Assembly (NCBI RefSeq): GCF_006874625.1
Contig: NZ_CP030034.1
Coordinates: forward strand, 124,001-188,000
DNA from: Bdellovibrio sp. NC01
GTDB lineage: Bacteria > Bdellovibrionota > Bdellovibrionia > Bdellovibrionales > Bdellovibrionaceae
Length of the DNA stretch: 64,000 nucleotides
Direction: 5' to 3'
Below the pieces are notes generated by a model. The model did not search any database. It had not been told where the DNA came from and saw only the letters and a list, made by a program, of their open reading frames with translations. The stretch's first letter is position 1, and the number at the start of each line of letters is the position of its first letter. The translations under genes were made by a program, and so were the position numbers. Shown one piece after another: positions 1-9,130 of this stretch.

Positions 1-2
1 AT

Positions 3-848
3 GAACATGTCGATGGCGTGTTGTTCACTGGTTCATACGAAGTTGGTTTGAAAATCAAGCAAGAGACTTTGACTCACTATTGGAAAATTCTTGCTCTTGA
101 AATGGGTGGTAAGAACGCCACAATCGTATGGGATGATGCTGACATGAACAAAGCGATCTATGAGTCGCTAGTCGGTGCCTACATGACTTCAGGTCAACGT
201 TGCTCTGGCACAAGCCGTATCATTCTTCATCCAAAGATTGCGGATGAGTTTACTGAAAAATTCTATCAAGCTGCGAAGAAGCTTTCGATCGGTCACTGGT
301 CTGAAAATCCATTTATGGGAACTTTGATCAATGAAGCTGCGGTTGAAAAATACATCCGCTTCCAAGAAATCGCGAATCGCGAAAACTGTGAAAGTTTGAT
401 GCGCGGTAAATCTTTGGACTTGAAACACAAAGGTCACTACGTAACACCGTCAATTCACTTGGTGAAAAAATTTGATCCAAACAGCGTTTATCAGAAAAGC
501 GAAATCTTTGGACCAAACGTGGCGATCTATCAAAGCGATAACTTCGACGAAGTGATGAACATCACGAATTCGACAGGTTATGGTTTGGCGATGGCGTTGT
601 TCACTAAGAAGAAAGAACTTTACGACGAAGCTTTGTTTAAAGCGCGCGTTGGTATCTTGAACTGGAATCGTACGACGAATGGTGCAAGCTCTCGTTTGCC
701 ATTTGGTGGTATGGGTAAATCTGGTAATGACCGTCCATCTGCACACTTTGCAATTCAATATTGCACGGTGCCTGTGGCAAGTCTTGAAGATCCAACAGCC
801 TTTGATGCGTCGAAGGTTCTTCCAGGCATGAATTTGGATATGAAATAA
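3..848 (+). CDS. astD: Succinylglutamic semialdehyde dehydrogenase-like aldehyde dehydrogenase, 5' truncated by window edge
   Basis: The reading frame is open to the left edge, so the N-terminal part (cofactor domain) lies outside the window. Visible are DGVLFTGS, the EMGGKN segment, the active-site cysteine in GQRCSGTSR, EIFGPN, and the C-terminal stretch LPFGGMGKSGNDRPSA followed by YCTVPVASLE. The GN-RPSA and YC-PVASLE pieces are typical of AstD, which oxidises N-succinylglutamate semialdehyde with NAD in arginine catabolism; other semialdehyde dehydrogenases usually lack them. Substrate is inferred from this similarity only, since no other ast gene is in view. The stop codon shares one base with the mltG start (TAATG), so the two are probably cotranscribed although functionally unrelated. 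Confidence 0.85.
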   Translation, partial: EHVDGVLFTGSYEVGLKIKQETLTHYWKILALEMGGKNATIVWDDADMNKAIYESLVGAYMTSGQRCSGTSRIILHPKIADEFTEKFYQAAKKLSIGHWSENPFMGTLINEAAVEKYIRFQEIANRENCESLMRGKSLDLKHKGHYVTPSIHLVKKFDPNSVYQKSEIFGPNVAIYQSDNFDEVMNITNSTGYGLAMALFTKKKELYDEALFKARVGILNWNRTTNGASSRLPFGGMGKSGNDRPSAHFAIQYCTVPVASLEDPTAFDASKVLPGMNLDMK

Positions 849-1936
849 TGAAGAAATCCGTTCTAGTTCTTCTTTCATCTGTTGTTGCGTTGGTGGTTGC
901 AGTTGGCGCAGTCGTAGGCTTCTTGGCTTACGACTTTGCTCACAAAAGACCAAGTGAAGTTGGTCAGGAAGTCGTTTACGAAGTGGCTCCTGGCACGGCA
1001 TTCAATACAATCGCAAAAGATCTTGAAAACAAAGGCTTAGTTCGCAACGCCACTTTCTTTTCTTTGTATGCGCGTTTTAAAAACGAACGCTCCAAAGTAA
1101 AAGTGGGGGAGTACCTATTCCGTACCAACATGCTTCCTGATGAAGTTTTGTCGGTACTGGTTTCAGGTAAAAGCATTGCGCGTAGCTTTACAGTCAGTGA
1201 AGGTCTTAGCATTTATGAAATCGCAGATCTTTATGAAAAAGAAAAATTCGGAACGGCTGCAGAGTTTCTGTCATGGGCTCGCGACGGAAAATTGATCAAC
1301 AGTCTTTTGGGTGAAAATCTTGAAAGTCTGGAAGGTTATTTGTTCCCTGAAACTTACATGCTTACGAAGTACACGGATACAAAGACTTTAATTTCAAACA
1401 TGGTGAAAAGATTCTTGTACGTATACAACGAAATTGCGCCACAGTCTGAAATTCAAGGTTTTACACGTAATCAGATCGTAACTCTTGCAAGTATCATTGA
1501 AAAAGAAACGGGTGCTCCTGAAGAACGTCCGTTGATTTCTTCGATCTTCCACAACCGTTTAAATCGCAAAATGAAACTGCAAACGGATCCAACGATCATT
1601 TACGGTAAAGCGGAAAAATCTGGAAAGATTGTGATCAACATCACGCGCGCGGATTTGACGACACCAACTCGTTACAACACGTATGTGATTGATGGTTTGC
1701 CACCAACACCGATTGCGAACCCAGGCCGCGAAGCCTTGCTAGCAGCGATGAAGCCGGCACACACGAACTTCATCTTCTTCGTCAGTAAAAACGATGGAAC
1801 ACATATTTTCAGTGAAGACTACAAGGCCCATCAAAAAGCCGTACAAAGTTTTCAAATGAACTCCAAAGCCCGCGAAGGACACTCTTGGAGAGAGCTCAAA
1901 GAGAAAAAGACTTCACAAGTCCCAGCAAAACACTAA
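848..1936 (+). CDS. mltG: Endolytic peptidoglycan transglycosylase MltG (YceG family)
   Basis: A 362-residue protein with one N-terminal membrane segment (about residues 5-27) and the YceG-like periplasmic domain. The family hallmarks are present: SIIEKETG with the catalytic Glu at residue 218, LQTDPTIIYG, YNTYVIDGLPPTPIANPG and the closing FSEDYKAHQKAV. MltG cleaves nascent glycan strands within the chain and so ends their polymerisation at the inner membrane. The start overlaps the preceding stop by one base. A strong terminator follows at once, so this is the last gene of its operon. Confidence 0.95.
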   Translation: MKKSVLVLLSSVVALVVAVGAVVGFLAYDFAHKRPSEVGQEVVYEVAPGTAFNTIAKDLENKGLVRNATFFSLYARFKNERSKVKVGEYLFRTNMLPDEVLSVLVSGKSIARSFTVSEGLSIYEIADLYEKEKFGTAAEFLSWARDGKLINSLLGENLESLEGYLFPETYMLTKYTDTKTLISNMVKRFLYVYNEIAPQSEIQGFTRNQIVTLASIIEKETGAPEERPLISSIFHNRLNRKMKLQTDPTIIYGKAEKSGKIVINITRADLTTPTRYNTYVIDGLPPTPIANPGREALLAAMKPAHTNFIFFVSKNDGTHIFSEDYKAHQKAVQSFQMNSKAREGHSWRELKEKKTSQVPAKH

Positions 1937-1940
1937 AAAT

Positions 1941-1971
1941 AAAAAAAGCGGGTAACAAACCCGCTTTTTTT
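1941..1971 (+). terminator. Rho-independent terminator after mltG
   Basis: Stem GCGGGT (1948-1953), loop AACAA, stem ACCCGC (1959-1964), flanked by a run of A and a run of seven T. It lies five bases after the mltG stop. The A-run makes it usable from both strands, although the next minus-strand gene ends at 2014. Confidence 0.9.
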
Positions 1972-2013
1972 ATTCCGCAAAAGGTACGGACTTACTTCCG
2001 GTTGAGATTTGCG

Positions 2014-2505
2014 TCATTGATGCTCAGTGGGCGCTGTGACTCTGTCGAATCCTTTTGTCGCGCGATTGTACTTAAAGATATTTAAGCGCGGAACCATTTG
2101 ATCGTCATAAGTTGGGGCCACAATTTCCATTTCACCGTCGCTATCCACATCGGTCAAAGCAAGATTCGTGGCGTTTCCTTGTAGCGCAAAATAACCATCA
2201 CGCGATTCATTCAATGGAATGCGCGCAATGATCGTCATGCCCTCGGGTCCATCCATATCATAAACTTCAAGTGTGATTTGATTGGCGCTCTTGATTTTTA
2301 GAACAGTAACTCTAGGGCCAGGGGCGCCGATTTTGCCGGAAACTTTCGCTAAAATCTCGCGATCTTCGACTGAAAGAGCCGATTTGACCTTTGAACGAAG
2401 GGACGGAACCACCGCAACAGTCGTTACCAACATTGCCATCACGGCAAGAGTGATCATCAGGGCGAGTTCTTTTTTACTGAAAGTGCTGTCGTTCGAAGAA
2501 GTCAT
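2014..2505 (-). CDS. Membrane-anchored exported protein with FG-GAP-like segment, unknown function
   Basis: A 163-residue protein. After a short polar N-terminus there is one hydrophobic segment (about residues 13-32), then a periplasmic domain. The part LALTDVDSDGEMEIVAPTYD resembles the Ca-binding loop of FG-GAP/VCBS repeats (DxDxDGxxE/D), usually found in multi-bladed propellers; here there is a single copy, so a full propeller is impossible. It is transcribed divergently from lysC, with about 76 bases between the starts. I do not recognise a named family. It reads as a real gene because of the clean membrane segment and steady codon use. Confidence 0.7.
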   Translation of the reverse strand: MTSSNDSTFSKKELALMITLAVMAMLVTTVAVVPSLRSKVKSALSVEDREILAKVSGKIGAPGPRVTVLKIKSANQITLEVYDMDGPEGMTIIARIPLNESRDGYFALQGNATNLALTDVDSDGEMEIVAPTYDDQMVPRLNIFKYNRATKGFDRVTAPTEHQ

Positions 2506-2581
2506 AACGAAAAGTCTGCCACAAAGTCATTGAAGTAAAAACAAGAAAAGATAAGATGCTGGGGTCGACGAAGGAGTCAAA

Positions 2582-3946
2582 GTGGCAAAGCTCATTGTTT
2601 CAAAGTTTGGTGGGACTTCCATGGGAGATGCCGAGTGCATGCTTCGCAGTTCCGAAGTGGCATTCCGCCAGGGTTCTAGCGTGGTTGTGGTTTCCGCAAC
2701 TTCTGGAACGACAAACGACCTGATCGCGTTAGGTAAGACAGCTGAAACACAAACTTGGGAAGAGGCTGAAAAGATTCTTGCAAAGATCAAGACTCGCCAC
2801 CAAAAGATCGCAGCCGATCTCAAACTTTCTGACGACTCTAATAAAAAATTAAATTCCCTCTTTGAAGAGATGGAGTCTTTAGCAAAAGGTGTTCACCTTT
2901 TGAAAGACTGCTCTGTCAAAGCGATGGACGCGTTGATGAGTTTGGGCGAAAGAATGTCGTCTGTTTTGTGCACGCAAGCAATGGCGACGGTGTTGCAAAA
3001 ACAGGGTTCGAACAAATCTGCAAAACTTTTTGATGTGCGCGATATCTTAAGAACCGATGATTCATTCGGAAAAGCGAAACCACAAACCAAAGAAATTGCA
3101 GAGCTTGCAAGTAAGCAGCTGGGTTTTTTGCGCGATTATAAAACTGTGATCGTGACTCAAGGTTATATCGGTAGAACTGAAGAGGGCATGACGACGACGT
3201 TGGGTCGTGGTGGTTCTGATTATTCCGCAGCGATCGTGGCTGAAGGTGTTGGCGCTGATGTTCTTGAGATCTGGACAGACGTTGCGGGTATCGCAACAAC
3301 AGATCCACGCATTTGCCCGAAAGCAAAACCCATCGACGAAATTTCATTTAAAGAAGCGTCCGAGCTTGCAACATTCGGTGCGAAAGTTTTGCATCCAGCG
3401 ACTTTGTTGCCGGCGATTCGTAAAAACATTCCGGTGTTCGTGGGTTCTAGTTTCGATGCGGAAGCAAAAGGAACGTGGATTCGCAAAGACGTTGATGATT
3501 ATCCATTGATCCGCGCAATGGCGATGAGAAAAAAACAAATTCTGGTCACGCTGTCGACTCCAGAAATGTTGCACGCGCACGGTTTCTTGTTTCAAATTTT
3601 CAAAATCTTTAACGATCACAAAGTCAGTATCGATGCGATCACGACGTCAGAAATTTCAGTCAGTGTGACATTGGATGATTCGACATTGTTGAATAAAAAA
3701 TTGATTCAAGATTTGTCAGAAATCGCAGACGTGCAAGTTGAAGACAATCTGACTTTGATTTCCTTAATCGGTAACAATATCAATCACACGCCAGGTTTGG
3801 GTAAGCAGATTTTCGAAACAATCGCTGATATCAACGTGCGTATGATTTGTTTGGGTGCAAGTAAGCACAACTTCTGTTTCCTTGTCAGCGAAGACAAAAG
3901 CACAGAAGCAATTCAACGTTTGCACCAAAAATTCGTAGAGGCCTAA
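2582..3946 (+). CDS. lysC: Aspartate kinase (monofunctional, LysC-type)
   Basis: A 454-residue enzyme that phosphorylates L-aspartate with ATP, the first step towards lysine, threonine, methionine and diaminopimelate. The kinase N-terminus LIVSKFGGTSMGDA, the TTLGRGGSDYSA segment and WTDVAGIATTDPR are intact, and two ACT-like regulatory segments fill the last 150 residues. Length matches the class of E. coli LysC (about 450). The start is GTG at 2582 behind AAGGAG seven bases upstream. No lysine riboswitch is visible in the short leader. The nitroreductase gene follows with no gap. Confidence 0.93.
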   Translation: MAKLIVSKFGGTSMGDAECMLRSSEVAFRQGSSVVVVSATSGTTNDLIALGKTAETQTWEEAEKILAKIKTRHQKIAADLKLSDDSNKKLNSLFEEMESLAKGVHLLKDCSVKAMDALMSLGERMSSVLCTQAMATVLQKQGSNKSAKLFDVRDILRTDDSFGKAKPQTKEIAELASKQLGFLRDYKTVIVTQGYIGRTEEGMTTTLGRGGSDYSAAIVAEGVGADVLEIWTDVAGIATTDPRICPKAKPIDEISFKEASELATFGAKVLHPATLLPAIRKNIPVFVGSSFDAEAKGTWIRKDVDDYPLIRAMAMRKKQILVTLSTPEMLHAHGFLFQIFKIFNDHKVSIDAITTSEISVSVTLDDSTLLNKKLIQDLSEIADVQVEDNLTLISLIGNNINHTPGLGKQIFETIADINVRMICLGASKHNFCFLVSEDKSTEAIQRLHQKFVEA

Positions 3947-4549
3947 GTGGAAAAAACAGAATTCTATCAATTGCTCGAAAGCAGAAAATCTATTCGTAAA
4001 TACAAAACGGATGAAGTTCCCAAAGAGGTGATTGAAAGAATTCTTGCGGCCGGAATGCAGGCGCCATCTGGAAAAAATCGTCAGAATTGGCGTTTCTTTG
4101 TTGTGACTGGAAAAAAGCGCGACGAGTATTTGGCGTATTCGCAAAAATCGTGGCTAGGTATCAAAGATATTTTGGCACAGCGACTGAAACCTTCACTGTA
4201 TCAATTCACTGAAAGATTTTTCTTCACGCTGGGCGACGCACCTGCAATTATTTTCGCGTACTCTCACAACGATCAAGAAGAGCGTTATCACACCAGCATT
4301 GGTTCCGTGTACATGGCGGTTGAAAACATGAATTTGGCGTGCTTAGTTGAAGGCTTAGGTTCGTGCACGATGGGTGCACCACTTGAGATTCAAAAAGAAG
4401 TCGATCAGTTTTTAGGTGTGGATAAACTTCCGGAATATCAAAAAGGCGAATTAGAATTACTCTGCGCGATGGTTTTGGGCTACCCAGATCACAATCCTCC
4501 GAAGGCTCCGCGCCAGCTCGAAGGCCGTGTGACCTGGCTTCACGAATAA
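3947..4549 (+). CDS. Nitroreductase family FMN protein
   Basis: A 200-residue protein with nitroreductase features: SRKSIRKYKTDEVP at the N-terminus (FMN phosphate contact), MQAPSGKNRQNWRF, and the VEGLGSCTMGAP segment near residue 140. Family members are FMN-dependent NAD(P)H oxidoreductases; the substrate cannot be told from sequence. The GTG start directly abuts the lysC stop, so it is translated from the same message. It ends one base before the convergent gene's stop, with no terminator hairpin between them. Confidence 0.85.
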   Translation: MEKTEFYQLLESRKSIRKYKTDEVPKEVIERILAAGMQAPSGKNRQNWRFFVVTGKKRDEYLAYSQKSWLGIKDILAQRLKPSLYQFTERFFFTLGDAPAIIFAYSHNDQEERYHTSIGSVYMAVENMNLACLVEGLGSCTMGAPLEIQKEVDQFLGVDKLPEYQKGELELLCAMVLGYPDHNPPKAPRQLEGRVTWLHE

Positions 4550-4550
4550 A

Positions 4551-5000
4551 TTATTCGCAAATAGCTGGAAGCTCTTTGTATGGAGTCACTCCGTTTTGTG
4601 ATAACCATTTATTGATTTCAGTAAGGCTTGTCACTTGAGCTTCTTCATTTCTAAGTTTCAAAACCACGCAGTTGTCGCCGGTTTTAGTAACTTTTGAATT
4701 ATACCAACCAAAGATTCCGCTCTTGATATCTTCATCGCTGAAGTCTGCGCGAAAATGTACAGAGCGAACTTTCGGTGCATAAACTGCAACATCAACTAAT
4801 GACTGAAAGCTCGCAAGCTTCATCCCAAGCTTGCTACAGAACTCTTGCGCAAAAAGGCGTTCTTTAAATTTCATCTTCGAGACCTTGTAAGTCACATCCG
4901 CGACTTTCACTTCGTCAGCCATTTTGGACCAATCAAAATCAGCTGCATGGGCGAAAGCAGAAGTCAGAACCAATGAAAGGGCCATCAAGATTGTCTTCAT
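4551..5000 (-). CDS. Small exported protein, unknown function
   Basis: A 149-residue protein with a clear signal peptide (about residues 1-19, cleavage near AHA-AD). The mature part has three cysteines (in the EFCSKLG segment, NCVVLKL and the terminal AICE), suggesting one disulfide. A strong ribosome site (GGAGGAG) stands about seven bases before the ATG. I recognise no family. The position of EFCSKLGMKLAS resembles the substitution-prone start of some lectin or sulfatase-modifying-like folds, but that is too weak to name. Confidence 0.75.
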   Translation of the reverse strand: MKTILMALSLVLTSAFAHAADFDWSKMADEVKVADVTYKVSKMKFKERLFAQEFCSKLGMKLASFQSLVDVAVYAPKVRSVHFRADFSDEDIKSGIFGWYNSKVTKTGDNCVVLKLRNEEAQVTSLTEINKWLSQNGVTPYKELPAICE

Positions 5001-5294
5001 AAAATCTCCTCCAAGCAGGGTTTTCTTATTAACATTGCTAAAGGCAGGCCCGGTGAAGTCGCCTATATTCGACCTGAGCGGGGTTGGCCTGTTTATGTTG
5101 AGTGAACAGAGACCAAAAATGCTCGCGATTCTTATTCTAAGACATTGATATCACTTAACATTTTTTAAACTCCTTGAGGCGGCGCGAGATTACTGCTGAA
5201 AGCTCGCTTTTGATTGTCTAAACCTATGAAATAACGTCATTTTTCGAAAACAACAGTACCTTTTTTATTACGATTTTGTTATACCCCGGTGCCT

Positions 5295-6308
5295 ATGACA
5301 CCAAATGAAGCCTTAAAGAAAAACCCGTTCGTGCTTGCGCCTATGGCCGGCATCACGGATCACGCTTTTCGCACATTCATGAAAAAACTTGATGCCAGTG
5401 TTGTTGTCACTGAGCTAGTGAGTGCTACAGGCATTGAATACAAATCGGAAAAAACTTTGAAGCTTATGAGTTTCGATGAAACTCAACGTCCGATCGGTAT
5501 TCAATTGTTTGGTGAAGATCCAGAGACAATCGCAAAAGCTGCGCAATTCGCGGAAGCGGAAGGTTGTGACTTTGTCGATTTGAATTTTGGTTGCCCAGTT
5601 CCGAAAGTAGTTAAGAAGGGTGCGGGCTCTGCGATGTTAAAAGATCCAGTGGCTTTGCAAAAAGTTTTGGCGGCCGTAAAAGGTGCGATCAAAATTCCTC
5701 TGACAATCAAAATTCGTACAGGTTGGGATGCGAACTCTCGCAATGCCATCGAAGTTTGCAATATCGCTTACAACGAAGGTATCGAATGGGTTGCGATCCA
5801 TGGGCGCACAAGAGCTCAAGGTTACAACGGTTTGGCTGACTGGGATTTCATCGCCGATGTGAAAGCCAACACCAAGATTCCAATTTTGGGAAATGGAGAC
5901 ATTCTCACAGCTCGTCAAGCCAACTTGAGACTGCAACAGTCGGGCGTTGACGGCGTAATGATCGGTCGTGGTTGCTTAAAAAATCCGTTCATTTTCATGG
6001 ATGCCCTCTCCTTATGGCGAGGCGAACAGCCTAAAGATGTGAATCGTGACTACCAAGCCCTGTTCAATAGTTTGAAAAGTGAGATTGTTGCGCATTGTGA
6101 TGAACACATCACTGGTATCCAGCTCAGAAAGTTTGCAGCTTGGTTCTCAACAGGGTATTCTGGTGCAGCACAATTCAGGAAGAGTCTTTTCCAATCCAAA
6201 TCCAACGAAGAGATTATGGATCTAGCAAACGCGTTCTTTGCTGGAATCGGCACTGTTGAGCAAGAAGATACATCGTCAGAAGAATTCTTAATGGGCGGCC
6301 ACGGTTAG
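5295..6308 (+). CDS. dusB: tRNA-dihydrouridine synthase (DusB type)
   Basis: A 337-residue FMN enzyme that reduces specific uridines in tRNA D-loops. Motifs in order: PFVLAPMAGITDHAFR, FGEDPE, the catalytic cysteine in DLNFGCPVPKVVKKGAGSAM, the IHGRTRAQGYNG phosphate-contact loop, and GNGDILTARQA with GVDGVMIGRGCLKNP. ATG at 5295 is chosen; a GTG at 5289 in the same frame would add two residues, and neither has a good ribosome site. The fis gene that often follows dusB is absent; typA follows instead. Confidence 0.93.
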   Translation: MTPNEALKKNPFVLAPMAGITDHAFRTFMKKLDASVVVTELVSATGIEYKSEKTLKLMSFDETQRPIGIQLFGEDPETIAKAAQFAEAEGCDFVDLNFGCPVPKVVKKGAGSAMLKDPVALQKVLAAVKGAIKIPLTIKIRTGWDANSRNAIEVCNIAYNEGIEWVAIHGRTRAQGYNGLADWDFIADVKANTKIPILGNGDILTARQANLRLQQSGVDGVMIGRGCLKNPFIFMDALSLWRGEQPKDVNRDYQALFNSLKSEIVAHCDEHITGIQLRKFAAWFSTGYSGAAQFRKSLFQSKSNEEIMDLANAFFAGIGTVEQEDTSSEEFLMGGHG

Positions 6309-6388
6309 TCGCCTCTGACACAAACTTGATATGTTTTTAAATTAGTTTTGTTTTAAGTTTTGAAGATTGAATTTTAAGAAGGGTAAAT

Positions 6389-8203
6389 ATGATTCAAGAT
6401 CCAAAGAAAATTAGAAATATCGCGATCATCGCGCACGTCGACCACGGTAAAACAACTCTGGTAGACCACTTGATTAAACAAGCAGGTACATTCCGTGACA
6501 ACGAACACGTTGATGATCGTTTGATGGACTCCATGGATCTAGAGAAAGAGCGTGGTATCACGATCGCTGCGAAGAACGCCTCTTTCGTTTACAAAGATAT
6601 CAAAGTAAACATCGTAGATACACCGGGACATAGTGACTTCGGTGGTGAAGTTGAACGTATCTTGAACATGGTTGATGGTTGTATCCTTCTTTGCGACGCT
6701 TCTGAAGGCCCACTTCCACAAACTCGTTTCGTGTTGAAAAAAGCTCTAGAGCAAAACTTGAAAGTTATCGTTTGTATCAACAAGATCGACCGTTCAGACG
6801 CTCGTATCCAAGAAGTACACAACGAACTTTTCGATTTGTTCATCGACCTTGAAGCTTCTGAAGAACAATGTGACTTCCACACTGTTTACGCTATTGCGCG
6901 TGAAGGTATGGCGACATTGGATCCAGCAGTTAACACAGGTTCATTGGAAGTTCTTTACGATGCTATCGTAAATCTAGTTCCTCCTCCAAAAATTGATGAG
7001 AACGCTCCATTGCAAGTTATGGTTTCAAATATCTCTTACAATGATTACGTAGGTCGTTTGGCGATCGGTCGTATGCGCGCGGGTCAAATCAAAGTTGGTG
7101 ACGACGTTATCTGCGTTCAAGCGAACGGTCAGAAAAAAGTTAAAGTATCAGCTTTGTACCAATACAAAGTGAACTCGCAAGTTCCAGCTCAAGAAGTTGG
7201 CGCGGGTGACATCGTAGTTATCGCTGGTATGGAAGATTTCACTATCGGTGACACTATCACTTCAGCGACTGATCCACGTCCATTGCCACGTATCCGTGTC
7301 GATGAACCGACAGTAGGTATGATCTTCTCGGTAAATAACGGTCCTTTCGCAGGTATGGAAGGTAAGAACGTTACTTCTCGTAAGATCCTTGAGCGTCTTG
7401 AAAGAGAATTGTTGTACAACGTTGCGATCCGCGTAGAAAAAACTGACAGCACTGATGCATTCAAAGTTGTTGGTCGTGGTGAGTTGCAATTGGGTGTATT
7501 GATCGAACAAATGCGTCGTGAAAACTTCGAACTTCTAGTTTCAAAACCGACTGTTGTCTTCAAGCAAGAAAACGGCGTTAAAATGGAACCAATGGAAATC
7601 GCAGTTATCGACATCGAAGACTCTTTCGTGGGTGCCGTGACTGAGAAGTTGGGTAAACGTAAAGGTGTGATGACGAACATGGTTCAAAAAGGTTCAGGTC
7701 GTACTCGTCTTGAATTCCGCATCCCTTCACGTGGTTTGATCGGTTACCGTTCAGAGTTCTTAACTGACACTCGTGGTACAGGTCTTTTGAATACACAGTT
7801 TGATGGTTGGGAAGCATACAAAGGCGAAATCGAACACCGTATGAATGGTGCGATGATTTCTGATCGTAAAGGTCAAGCAACAGCGTTTGCTATTTGGAAT
7901 CTTCAAGAGCGCGGTATCATGTACGTGACTCACGGCCAAGACGTATACGAAGGCATGATCGTTGGCGAACACGCTAAGGATAATGATCTAGAAGTAAACA
8001 TCTGCCGCGAGAAGAAATTGACGAACGTCCGTGCTTCAGGTTCTGATGAAGCTATCCGTCTAGTTCCAGTTCGTCCAATGACGTTGGAAAAAGCGATGGA
8101 ATGGATCAAAGACTCTGAGCTTATCGAGGTAACACCGAAGAACATCCGTCTTCGTTGCCGCGAAACTGATCCAAACAAACGCGCAAGAGCATCGAAGGAA
8201 TAA
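6389..8203 (+). CDS. typA: Ribosome-associated GTPase TypA/BipA
   Basis: A 604-residue translational GTPase of the usual BipA length. The G1 motif AHVDHGKTT, the DTPGHSDFGGEVERI switch II, and NKIDRSDAR are intact, followed by the beta-barrel, two EF-G-like alpha/beta domains and the BipA-specific C-terminus. It binds the 70S ribosome and supports 50S assembly and growth under stress or cold. The ribosome site AAGAAGG precedes ATG. The stop overlaps the start of the ABC ATPase by one base (TAATG), which suggests coupling. Confidence 0.96.
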   Translation: MIQDPKKIRNIAIIAHVDHGKTTLVDHLIKQAGTFRDNEHVDDRLMDSMDLEKERGITIAAKNASFVYKDIKVNIVDTPGHSDFGGEVERILNMVDGCILLCDASEGPLPQTRFVLKKALEQNLKVIVCINKIDRSDARIQEVHNELFDLFIDLEASEEQCDFHTVYAIAREGMATLDPAVNTGSLEVLYDAIVNLVPPPKIDENAPLQVMVSNISYNDYVGRLAIGRMRAGQIKVGDDVICVQANGQKKVKVSALYQYKVNSQVPAQEVGAGDIVVIAGMEDFTIGDTITSATDPRPLPRIRVDEPTVGMIFSVNNGPFAGMEGKNVTSRKILERLERELLYNVAIRVEKTDSTDAFKVVGRGELQLGVLIEQMRRENFELLVSKPTVVFKQENGVKMEPMEIAVIDIEDSFVGAVTEKLGKRKGVMTNMVQKGSGRTRLEFRIPSRGLIGYRSEFLTDTRGTGLLNTQFDGWEAYKGEIEHRMNGAMISDRKGQATAFAIWNLQERGIMYVTHGQDVYEGMIVGEHAKDNDLEVNICREKKLTNVRASGSDEAIRLVPVRPMTLEKAMEWIKDSELIEVTPKNIRLRCRETDPNKRARASKE

Positions 8204-9129
8204 TGAGTACAAACGTCGCCATTGAGATCAAAGATTTAACAAAGAAGTACGAAGACAAAATTGCTGTCGACGGAATAAATCTGGAAATCTACAAGGGCGA
8301 ATGTTTCGGACTTCTTGGTCCAAACGGGGCTGGCAAAACAACAACGATGAAGATGATGTATTGCTCAGCCCTCGTATCAAGCGGGGAGCTTTACGTTCTT
8401 GGTTTGAACGTTAAGAAAAACTACCGCGAAATCAAATCTCGAATCGGTGTCGTCCCGCAAGAGGACGGCCTCGATCCCGACTTCACAGTTCTCGAAAATC
8501 TTTTAGTCTACGCAAGTTATCACAATATCCCATTAGCTGAAGCCGATCTTCGTGCACAGGCTTTGTTGCGTTTGATGAAATTGGAAGAATATCAAGATCG
8601 TTCGGTTGAAACTTTAAGCGGCGGTATGAAACGTCGTTTGGCGATCGCGCGCGGTTTGATCAACTCTCCTGAAGTTATTTTCTTGGATGAACCGACGACT
8701 GGTTTAGATCCGCAAGCGCGTATCTGGATCTGGGACTTCTTCAAACATTTGAAATCTGAAAAAAGCACTCTTGTTCTGACAACTCACTATATGGAAGAGG
8801 CAGAGCAGATGTGTGATCGTGTTGCGATCATCGACAACGGAAAAATTCTGACGATCGGTGCGCCTCGCGATTTGATTCGTGACTTGATTGGTAAAGAGGT
8901 TGTTGAGTTCGACACCAATCCTGTCGATTTGAATTATTACTTGGGTCGTTTGCGTGCGGAAGGTTTCGCCTATCAAGTGATCAAAGATACTGTTTCTGTT
9001 TTGGTTAAAGAACATCAAGAAGGTCGTAAAGTTGTGGATTTGATCGCGAGCGACAAAATCTATATTCGTAAACCTACATTGAATGACGTGTTCTTGAAAC
9101 TTGCCGGTCACCAATTGAGGGATGAATAG
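8203..9129 (+). CDS. ABC-2 type transporter ATP-binding protein
   Basis: A 308-residue ATPase subunit. Walker A GPNGAGKTTT, the Q-loop VPQEDGLDPDF, signature LSGGMKRRL, Walker B VIFLDEPTTGLDP and the H-loop TTHYMEEAEQ are all present. The C-terminal 80 residues form the extension seen in DrrA/NodI-type exporters. It pairs with the permease that follows. Similarity to NodI/DrrA does not fix the substrate; lipids, oligosaccharides or hydrophobic drugs are the usual cargo. Confidence 0.93.
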   Translation: MSTNVAIEIKDLTKKYEDKIAVDGINLEIYKGECFGLLGPNGAGKTTTMKMMYCSALVSSGELYVLGLNVKKNYREIKSRIGVVPQEDGLDPDFTVLENLLVYASYHNIPLAEADLRAQALLRLMKLEEYQDRSVETLSGGMKRRLAIARGLINSPEVIFLDEPTTGLDPQARIWIWDFFKHLKSEKSTLVLTTHYMEEAEQMCDRVAIIDNGKILTIGAPRDLIRDLIGKEVVEFDTNPVDLNYYLGRLRAEGFAYQVIKDTVSVLVKEHQEGRKVVDLIASDKIYIRKPTLNDVFLKLAGHQLRDE

Positions 9130-9130
9130 C

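Noticed and set aside
450-1001. 183-codon minus-strand ORF antisense to astD
   Set aside because: Antisense to a well-conserved gene, with composition of a shadow frame.
2506-2581. Lysine riboswitch before lysC
   Set aside because: The leader is only about 75 bases and shows none of the conserved lysine-box arms.
9122-9130. Upstream ATG of the ABC permease
   Set aside because: GAGGG touches this ATG, too close for initiation; ATG 9131 has correct spacing.
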